DNA of 19,235 nt, taken from the NCBI GenBank assembly GCA_026984895.1, contig JALSRF010000105.1:1-19235 (forward strand), in the 5' to 3' direction. Shown here piece by piece: positions 7,172 to 12,309 of the stretch. The position numbers and the translations under genes were made by a program. The stretch is from Paracoccaceae bacterium. Its GTDB lineage: Bacteria > Pseudomonadota > Alphaproteobacteria > Rhodobacterales > Rhodobacteraceae. Numbering within the stretch: the stretch's first letter is position 1; each line of letters starts with the position of its first letter. Under the pieces are notes generated by a model, which was given only the letters and a program-made list of their open reading frames with translations, did no database searches and was not told the origin of the DNA.

Positions 7172-7816
7172 ATGGCGAAACAGATGGACTATCAGACGAT
7201 CCACGAGGTGTTCACCCGCTTTCAGGCGTCCGAACCGGCGCCCAAAGGCGAGTTGCACCACACCAACGCCTATACCCTGCTGGTGGCGGTGGCGCTCTCG
7301 GCGCAGGCAACCGATGCCGGGGTGAACAAGGCGACACGGCCGCTGTTCAAGACGGTGGACACGCCGCAGAAGATGCTGGATCTCGGCGAGGCACGGCTGA
7401 CCGAGGCCATCCGGACCATCGGTCTGTTCCGCCAGAAGGCGAAAAACGTGATTCGCATGTCGCGCATCCTGGTCGCGCAATATGGCGGCGAGGTGCCCTC
7501 TTCGCGCGCCGCGCTGCAGTCGCTTCCCGGCGTCGGGCGCAAGACGGCGAACGTGGTGCTGAACATCTGGTTCCACTACCCGGCGCAGGCGGTGGATACC
7601 CATATCTTCCGCGTCGGCAACCGCACCGGCATCGCCGCCGGAAAGGACGTTCTGGCGGTGGAACGCGCCATCGAGGACAACGTGCCGGTGGAATTCCAGC
7701 AGCACGCGCACCACTGGCTGATCCTGCACGGCCGCTACATCTGCGTCGCACGCAAACCGAAATGCGGCGCCTGCATCATCAATGACCTGTGCCCCTTCAA
7801 GGAGAAAACCCTGTGA
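7172..7816 (+). CDS. nth: Endonuclease III (DNA glycosylase/AP lyase)
   Basis: This base-excision repair enzyme removes oxidised pyrimidines and cleaves the resulting abasic site. The 214-aa protein (E. coli Nth is 211) has the helix-hairpin-helix LPGVGRKTANVV with catalytic Lys124, the catalytic Asp142 in VDTHIFR, and a C-terminal [4Fe-4S] loop C-X6-C-X2-C-X5-C (Cys191, 198, 201, 207). The frame is open far upstream, to 6017, but that part overlaps the opposite-strand ada-like gene and has no family similarity. The ATG at 7172 gives the family-typical N-terminus. No Shine-Dalgarno sequence is visible there. Its stop overlaps the next gene's GTG start in GTGA. Confidence 0.96.
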   Translation: MAKQMDYQTIHEVFTRFQASEPAPKGELHHTNAYTLLVAVALSAQATDAGVNKATRPLFKTVDTPQKMLDLGEARLTEAIRTIGLFRQKAKNVIRMSRILVAQYGGEVPSSRAALQSLPGVGRKTANVVLNIWFHYPAQAVDTHIFRVGNRTGIAAGKDVLAVERAIEDNVPVEFQQHAHHWLILHGRYICVARKPKCGACIINDLCPFKEKTL

Positions 7817-8808
7817 CCAAGACCTACCAGATCGTCGGGATCGGCAATGCCATCGTCGATGTGCTTTCCCATTGCGACGATGCGTTTCTGGCCGAACACG
7901 GCATCGAAAAGGGCATCATGCAGCTGATCGACAAGGAGCGCGCGGTAACGCTCTACAACCGGATCGGCCCGGCGCTCGAGGTTTCGGGCGGCTCGGCCGC
8001 AAACACCATCGCCGGGGCAGGGCAGCTTGGCGGGCGGGTGGCCTATGTGGGCAAGGTCACCGATGACCAGCTCGGGCGCATCTTCGCCCATGACCTGCGC
8101 GCCCAGGGGGCAACCTACGAAACCGTCATGGCGCCGCCCGGCAACGGCGCCGAAACCGGCCGCTGCATCGTGCTGGTGACGCCGGGCGGCGAACGCTCGA
8201 TGAACACCTACCTGGGCTCGTCCGAACACCTGGACCCCGCCGACATCGACGAAGCGATGATGGCAGATGCGCACTGGATCTTCCTCGAGGGCTACCGGTT
8301 CGACGGCCCCGACAGCCATGCCGCCTTTGCCCGCGCCATCGCCGCCACCAAGAGCACCGGCGGCAAGGTGGCGATCACGCTGTCCGATCCGTTCTGCATC
8401 GACCGCCATCGGGACGCCTTTGCCCGGATGCTGCGCGAGGACGTGGACCTCCTGTTCGCCAACCGCGCCGAGATGACCTCCATGTATGAAACCGACGATT
8501 TCGAGGCGGCGCTCGAGCGTGCCGCAACCGAGGTAGACATCGTGGTCGGCACCGACAGCGAAAACGGCGCCACGGTGGTTTCGGGCGGCGAGCGCTGGCA
8601 TGTTCCGGCCGTGCCGACCGATGTCGTTGACGCCACCGGCGCGGGCGACCTGTTCGCCGGTGCGTTCCTGTGGGGGCTCGTGAACGGATACGGGCTTGAA
8701 ACCTGCACCCGCATGGCCAATGTGGCAGCCTCGGAAATCATCAGCCATATCGGCGCCCGCCCCGAGGCCGATCTGAAAACGCTGTTCTCCCGGCACGGGC
8801 TGCTGTAA
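7813..8808 (+). CDS. PfkB-family carbohydrate kinase, adenosine-kinase-like
   Basis: The predicted 331-aa ribokinase-fold kinase has the N-terminal GNAIVDV substrate segment, the PfkB signature region GGSAANTIAGAGQLGG (59-74), and the C-terminal PfkB motif DATGAGDLFAG (273-283) with catalytic base Asp279. Family members phosphorylate sugars or nucleosides with ATP. The overall pattern, including SDPFCIDRHRDAF, is that of alphaproteobacterial proteins usually annotated as adenosine kinase, but the substrate cannot be fixed from sequence. The GTG at 7813 is chosen over the in-frame ATG at 7789 because it makes a 4-bp overlap with the nth stop and AAGGAG (7799-7804) lies 8 nt upstream. The overlap indicates translational coupling with nth. 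It converges with the sulfotransferase gene. Confidence 0.9.
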   Translation: MTKTYQIVGIGNAIVDVLSHCDDAFLAEHGIEKGIMQLIDKERAVTLYNRIGPALEVSGGSAANTIAGAGQLGGRVAYVGKVTDDQLGRIFAHDLRAQGATYETVMAPPGNGAETGRCIVLVTPGGERSMNTYLGSSEHLDPADIDEAMMADAHWIFLEGYRFDGPDSHAAFARAIAATKSTGGKVAITLSDPFCIDRHRDAFARMLREDVDLLFANRAEMTSMYETDDFEAALERAATEVDIVVGTDSENGATVVSGGERWHVPAVPTDVVDATGAGDLFAGAFLWGLVNGYGLETCTRMANVAASEIISHIGARPEADLKTLFSRHGLL

Positions 8809-8835
8809 CGCGCCCGGCGCCGGCCGAAACCCGCG

Positions 8836-8905
8836 GGCTTCTTCTGTCGTGAAATATCCTCGGGGGTGAACTGGCCGACAGGCCAGGAGGGGGCGGAAAG
8901 CCCCC
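8836..8905 (-). repeat. Composite structured intergenic repeat, copy A (likely 3'-end/terminator element)
   Basis: Read on the minus strand from the sulfotransferase stop (13 nt away), the modules are: hairpin GGGGGC-TTTCC-GCCCCC (8905-8889), hairpin CTGGCC-TGTC-GGCCAG (8886-8871), then TTCACCCCCGAGGATA (8870-8855) and a purine-rich tail ending GAAGAAGCC (to 8836). The same module order occurs at 11861-11936. The element lies in the 110-bp gap between convergent genes and probably defines transcript ends. The copy is single, with no inverted partner. Confidence 0.7.
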
Positions 8906-8918
8906 ATGCCCCGGCGGC

Positions 8919-9737
8919 TCAGTCGCCAAGCTTTGCGTGCACTTCGTCCAGGTCGATCTCGCCCGCCGGCATCTTGTTGGACGGGTCGTCGATGTCGTAT
9001 CCGAACAGGTCGAAATCGCGCTTGTACATTTCTCGCACCAGGTGCATCGACAGGTCGTCGAAGTAATCGGCAACCGGATGCGCCCGCTTCGGCCCGTGCC
9101 CCTCGCTTTCGTTGAAGCGCGGGATCTTCTCAAGATCGACCTGCACCGGGGTTTCGATGGCATCGAGAACGCTCTGCATGCCCTCGTTGAACTTCTCGGT
9201 AAAAAAGATCTTGTCGTACTGGCCGCCGTTGACGATGAAGGTCGCAATATGCCCGGACATCGCCGACCAGTGAATGTCCGGGTCCATCGGCTTGCGCCAT
9301 CTGATCGTATCGCGGGCAAACAGCAGGAACCTGCGAAAGCTCGCGATCTGGTCGAATTCCCGTTTGCCGTCGTCGCCGCCCACGTCGATTCCGTATTTCT
9401 GGATCAGCAGCGGAACCAGGTTTCCGCGGTAACGCTTGCCGTTTCTCTGGATGCCGCAAATCTTGTCGAAGAACGACGACAGGATACGCGCGTAGGGGTT
9501 GCGAACGCAGGTGAAGGAATAGGACAGATGGTTGATCACGTTCTTCTCGATCAACGCCTGGCTGCGCGCCAGCGCCCACTTGTGCAGCCCCTCCTGCGCA
9601 TCGTGGATATCGCCATCGAAAAACTTCCCGTGGTCCGAATAATACAGGACCTGGCCGATGGTCGAGCAGGCGCACTTGGGCACGACGCGGTACACCACGC
9701 TGCCGCTTTCGGTCATCCAGGTGCCGGGAAATCCCAT
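8919..9737 (-). CDS. Sulfotransferase-family protein (Sulfotransfer_2-like)
   Basis: The predicted 272-aa protein has the two PAPS-binding motifs of sulfotransferases: a 5'-phosphosulfate loop in VVPKCACSTIG (18-28) and a 3'-phosphate motif in RNPYARILSSFFDK (79-92). Bacterial members of this carbohydrate-sulfotransferase-like group are expected to sulfate surface glycans or other acceptors, but the substrate is unknown. The frame is open to a TTG at 9830. The added 31 residues come from AT-rich sequence unlike the body of the gene and lack a good ribosome site, so the ATG at 9737 is preferred with moderate confidence. The gene is divergent from a glycosyltransferase across 151 bp, suggesting a shared glycan pathway. 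Its 3' end meets repeat copy A. Confidence 0.85.
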   Translation of the reverse strand: MGFPGTWMTESGSVVYRVVPKCACSTIGQVLYYSDHGKFFDGDIHDAQEGLHKWALARSQALIEKNVINHLSYSFTCVRNPYARILSSFFDKICGIQRNGKRYRGNLVPLLIQKYGIDVGGDDGKREFDQIASFRRFLLFARDTIRWRKPMDPDIHWSAMSGHIATFIVNGGQYDKIFFTEKFNEGMQSVLDAIETPVQVDLEKIPRFNESEGHGPKRAHPVADYFDDLSMHLVREMYKRDFDLFGYDIDDPSNKMPAGEIDLDEVHAKLGD

Positions 9738-9888
9738 AAATGCCTGCTCGTTCCCTTGTGCCCCGCGCCACAGTGACGCAATCTCACGGACCAATATGGC
9801 GAAAAAAGCAAAGAAACCCTGTTTTTTCAATGGTTCTTCACGTTATCTATGCCAACAATCCGCATAAAAGAGGAAATTCGTTTCCAGA
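9738..9888. promoter_or_regulatory. AT-rich divergent intergenic region between sulfotransferase and glycosyltransferase
   Basis: The centre of this 151-bp gap (about 9790-9880) has A/T runs, such as a T-run at 9822-9827, that contrast with the GC-rich surroundings. This fits a control region for both divergent genes. I could not settle on a convincing -35/-10 pair for either direction. The only purine-rich site before the glycosyltransferase ATG, AGAGGAA near 9870-9875, is unusually far (about 14 nt) from it. Confidence 0.4.
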
Positions 9889-11466
9889 ATGGCAAAAATC
9901 GCCTTCATTCTGCTGTGCCACAAGGATCCGGACGCGATCATTGCGCAGGCCGAACGGCTTACGGCGGCGGGCGATTACATGGCGATCCATTTCGATGCAC
10001 GGGCGAAAAGGTCCGATTATGCCCGCATTCGCGCTGCCCTCGAAGACAATCCGGGCGTCGTCTTCGCCCGCAAACGCCTGAAATGCGGCTGGGGGGAATG
10101 GTCTCTCGTCGGGGCGACTCTCGAGGCGGTGAAGGCGGCGGAGGAGGCCTTCCCGCGTGCGACGCATTTCTACATGCTGTCGGGCGATTGCATGGCAATC
10201 AAGTCGGCCGAATACGCGCATGGCTTCCTCGACGAAAATGACGCCGATTTCATCGAGAGCTTCGATTTTTTCGAAAGCGACTGGATCAAGACCGGGTTCA
10301 AGGAAGAACGCCTGATCTACCGGCATTTCTTCAACGAACGACGGCGCAAACGCCTGTTCTACCTCAGCTTCAATCTGCAAAAGACCCTCGGCCTGACGCG
10401 CAGGATCCCTGCCGACCTGCAGATCATGATCGGGTCGCAATGGTGGTGCCTGCGCCGGCGCACCATCGAATGGATTCTGGACTTCTGCAAGAGGCGGCGA
10501 GACGTGATGCGCTTCTTCCGCACCACCTGGATTCCGGATGAAACGTTTTTTCAGACACTGGTGCGCCATCTGGTGCCCGACGACGAGATCCGCAGCCGGA
10601 CGCTCACCTTCCTGATGTTCTCCGACTACGGGATGCCGGTGACCTTCTACAACGATCACTACGATCTGCTGCTGGCGCAGGACTATCTGTTCGCCCGCAA
10701 GATTTCCCCCGAAGCGATGGAATTGAAGGCACGTCTTGGCCGGCTGTTTCTGGAAACCGGCGTGGATTTCGAAATCTCGAACGAGGGGCAAAGCCTCTAT
10801 CGCTTCCTGACCGCCCGTGGACGCACGGGCCGGCGCTTTGCCCAGCGCTTCTGGGAAGCCGAAAGCACGCTGGGGCGTGATCGCGAACTGATGATCATTG
10901 CCTGCAAGAAATGGCACGTTGCCAAACGCCTCGTGTCCGAGGTGCGCAAGGTTCTGAACGTGCCGGCCATCGAATATGTCTTCGACGAGGAATCGACCCA
11001 ACTGCCTGATCTTGGAGGAATTCAGAAATCGCTGGAAAAACGCACGCGCCACCGGCGGGCCATGATGCGCATGCTGTTCGATTACTACGAAACCGACCGG
11101 ATGATCATCTGCCTTGACCCGAACAACATGGATCTGCTGGAAGATTTCTTTACGGATCGCTCGAAAACCAGGCTGTTGCAGGTCGAGTGCACGTTCTCGG
11201 ATGCGTATCTCGAAGGGCACGCGCGGCGCGTGGGCCTGATCGGCGAACGCACACGCCCGGAAACTGTCCAAAGGCTCTTGCCGACGATCCGCGCCGATGT
11301 GTATTTTGAAACCGACCGGATCAAGGATGCACAGTTTCCGAACTTTTTCCGCCTGCGGGAATGGGCGGGCGTCGAGGAAAATGCCGATCAGTTGTCGGCA
11401 TTTCTGGGCATTGGCCGGGAAGTGGCGCTGGAAATTGCCGGGCTGGACTATCTGTTTGCGGACTGA
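9889..11466 (+). CDS. Two-domain glycosyltransferase: Core-2/I-branching (GT14-like) domain plus DUF5928-type C-terminal domain
   Basis: The predicted protein is 525 aa. The N-terminal half (about 1-290) resembles Core-2/I-branching beta-1,6-N-acetylglucosaminyltransferases. It shows AFILLCHKDP at the start, FYMLSGDCMAIKS (94-106), SQWWCLRRRT (183-192) and the acidic PDETFFQTL motif (D217, E218) typical of the GT14 active site. The C-terminal half (about 300-525), with RELMIIACKKWHVAKRLV and later MIICLD, has no recognised catalytic motif; I associate it with DUF5928 from Rhodobacterales. There is no signal peptide or membrane helix, so action on a cytosolic-side glycan is likely. The donor sugar and acceptor are unknown. 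It is divergent from the sulfotransferase and 8 bp upstream of the HIT gene. A stop lies just upstream in frame, so ATG 9889 is the only plausible start. Confidence 0.88.
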   Translation: MAKIAFILLCHKDPDAIIAQAERLTAAGDYMAIHFDARAKRSDYARIRAALEDNPGVVFARKRLKCGWGEWSLVGATLEAVKAAEEAFPRATHFYMLSGDCMAIKSAEYAHGFLDENDADFIESFDFFESDWIKTGFKEERLIYRHFFNERRRKRLFYLSFNLQKTLGLTRRIPADLQIMIGSQWWCLRRRTIEWILDFCKRRRDVMRFFRTTWIPDETFFQTLVRHLVPDDEIRSRTLTFLMFSDYGMPVTFYNDHYDLLLAQDYLFARKISPEAMELKARLGRLFLETGVDFEISNEGQSLYRFLTARGRTGRRFAQRFWEAESTLGRDRELMIIACKKWHVAKRLVSEVRKVLNVPAIEYVFDEESTQLPDLGGIQKSLEKRTRHRRAMMRMLFDYYETDRMIICLDPNNMDLLEDFFTDRSKTRLLQVECTFSDAYLEGHARRVGLIGERTRPETVQRLLPTIRADVYFETDRIKDAQFPNFFRLREWAGVEENADQLSAFLGIGREVALEIAGLDYLFAD

Positions 11467-11474
11467 GGGGAAAA

Positions 11475-11852
11475 ATGGGTTACGTTTACGACGATCAGAA
11501 CATTTTCGCGAAAATCCTGCGCGGGGAAATTCCCAATGACACTGTTCTGGAAACAGAGCATTCCCTGGCCTTTCGCGACATCAATCCGCAGGCGCCCACC
11601 CATGTACTGGTGATCCCGAAAGGGCGTTATGTGACCTTTGACCACTTCGCTGCCGAGGCGAGCGATGCCGAACTGCTGGACTATGTTCGCGCTGTGGGCG
11701 AGGTATGCCGGATCACCGCGGTGAGCCCGGATGGCGGCGATGGCTACCGCATGATCGCCAATGCCGGCGCGCACGGGGTTCAGGAGGTTCCGCACCTGCA
11801 TGTTCATGTGTTGGGCGGACGGGTTCTGGGGCGGATGTTGCCGCTGCGTTGA
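11475..11852 (+). CDS. HIT-family (HINT-like) nucleotide hydrolase/transferase
   Basis: The predicted protein is 125 aa and compact, as usual for the family. The histidine triad HLHVHVLGG has His107, His109 and His111, and the N-terminal segment IFAKILRGEIP is typical of the HINT branch. These proteins hydrolyse purine nucleoside phosphoramidates and related AMP-linked compounds; the physiological substrate in bacteria is mostly unclear. The ATG at 11475 follows GAGGGG by 4 nt. It starts 8 bp after the glycosyltransferase stop, so the two are probably co-transcribed, although a functional link is not evident. A hairpin beginning 8 nt after the stop probably ends the transcript. Confidence 0.94.
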   Translation: MGYVYDDQNIFAKILRGEIPNDTVLETEHSLAFRDINPQAPTHVLVIPKGRYVTFDHFAAEASDAELLDYVRAVGEVCRITAVSPDGGDGYRMIANAGAHGVQEVPHLHVHVLGGRVLGRMLPLR

Positions 11853-11860
11853 GGCGTGAA

Positions 11861-11883
11861 AGGGGGCTGTCTGCCCCCTCTTT
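11861..11883 (+). terminator. Probable intrinsic terminator of the glycosyltransferase-HIT transcript
   Basis: A 7-bp stem AGGGGGC/GCCCCCT (11861-11867 with 11873-11879) has a TGTCT loop and is followed by CTTT. It starts 8 nt after the HIT stop. It is also the first module of repeat copy B. The U-tract is short, so efficiency is uncertain. Confidence 0.55.
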
Positions 11884-11987
11884 GCCCGGAAACGGGCAAA
11901 TTCACCCCCGAGGATACTTGGACGAAAAAGAAGCCGACGGCGATTTGGGCCCGGCTTCTTTTTCGTGCAAATATCCCCGCCGGAGGC
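11861..11987. repeat. Composite structured intergenic repeat, copy B, with inverted half-element
   Basis: The order on the plus strand is: GGGGGC hairpin (11861-11879), an 8-bp hairpin TTTGCCCG-GAAA-CGGGCAAA (11881-11900), TTCACCCCCGAGGATA (11901-11916), and a purine-rich tail with GACGAAAAAGAAGCCG. The tail pairs perfectly over 15 bp (11922-11936 with 11952-11966) with an opposed half-element that continues as ATATCCCCGCCGGAGGC to 11987. Interrupted pairing extends the stem outward past GGATA/ATATCC. Together it isolates the HIT gene from the downstream zinc-finger/polA promoter. Nothing in it looks coding. Confidence 0.75.
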
Positions 11988-12026
11988 ACGCCCGGCCAGG
12001 CCGGGCGTTCGGGCTGCGCTTGGCTG

Positions 12027-12054
12027 TTGCGGCTGGCGGTCGGCTTGCTATCAT
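12027..12054 (+). promoter_or_regulatory. Predicted promoter of the zinc-finger-polA-crotonase operon
   Basis: TTGCGG (12027-12032) and TATCAT (12049-12054, 5/6 match to TATAAT) are separated by 16 bp. Transcription would start near 12061, giving a leader of about 42 nt. It lies after repeat copy B, consistent with a new transcription unit. Confidence 0.4.
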
Positions 12055-12102
12055 GGCGGTCGTGACACAGGCGGCAAGGACCGTATGGACAAGAGGCAAG
12101 GC

Positions 12103-12285
12103 ATGAGCGTTGAAGCTCCGGAAACCGAGATCGTGGATCAGTGGCGAATCGCCTGCGACGGCGGCGAGGGCGCCCTGGGCCATCCGCGGGTCTGGCTGCA
12201 GATTCCGCAGGACACCGGCTGGGTCGAATGCGGCTATTGCGACAAGAAATTCATCCACCGGGATTTTGCCGACAAGGTGAAATAG
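12103..12285 (+). CDS. Small CHCC zinc-finger protein
   Basis: The predicted protein is 60 aa. Cys18, His27, Cys43 and Cys46 form the zinc site of the zf-CHCC family, with surrounding GHPRVWLQIP and WVECGYCDKKFIH very typical. The family includes the mitochondrial complex I accessory subunit NDUFS6; alphaproteobacterial members are small and may associate with complex I, though this is not shown here. The ATG at 12103 (GAGG 6 nt upstream) is preferred; an in-frame ATG at 12085 would add six residues. It lies 24 bp before polA and is probably in the same operon. Confidence 0.88.
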   Translation: MSVEAPETEIVDQWRIACDGGEGALGHPRVWLQIPQDTGWVECGYCDKKFIHRDFADKVK

Positions 12286-12309
12286 GCCCGTTCAACCCCG
12301 GAGGTCCGC

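Noticed and set aside
9738..9830. 31-residue N-terminal extension of the sulfotransferase from TTG 9830
   Set aside because: AT-rich codons unlike the gene body, weak ribosome site, and it would fill most of the divergent control region. Not fully excluded: it could encode a hydrophobic N-terminus.
11861..12102. Small coding gene between HIT and the zinc-finger gene
   Set aside because: Short frames here are explained by the inverted repeats; they have no ribosome site and no coding pattern.
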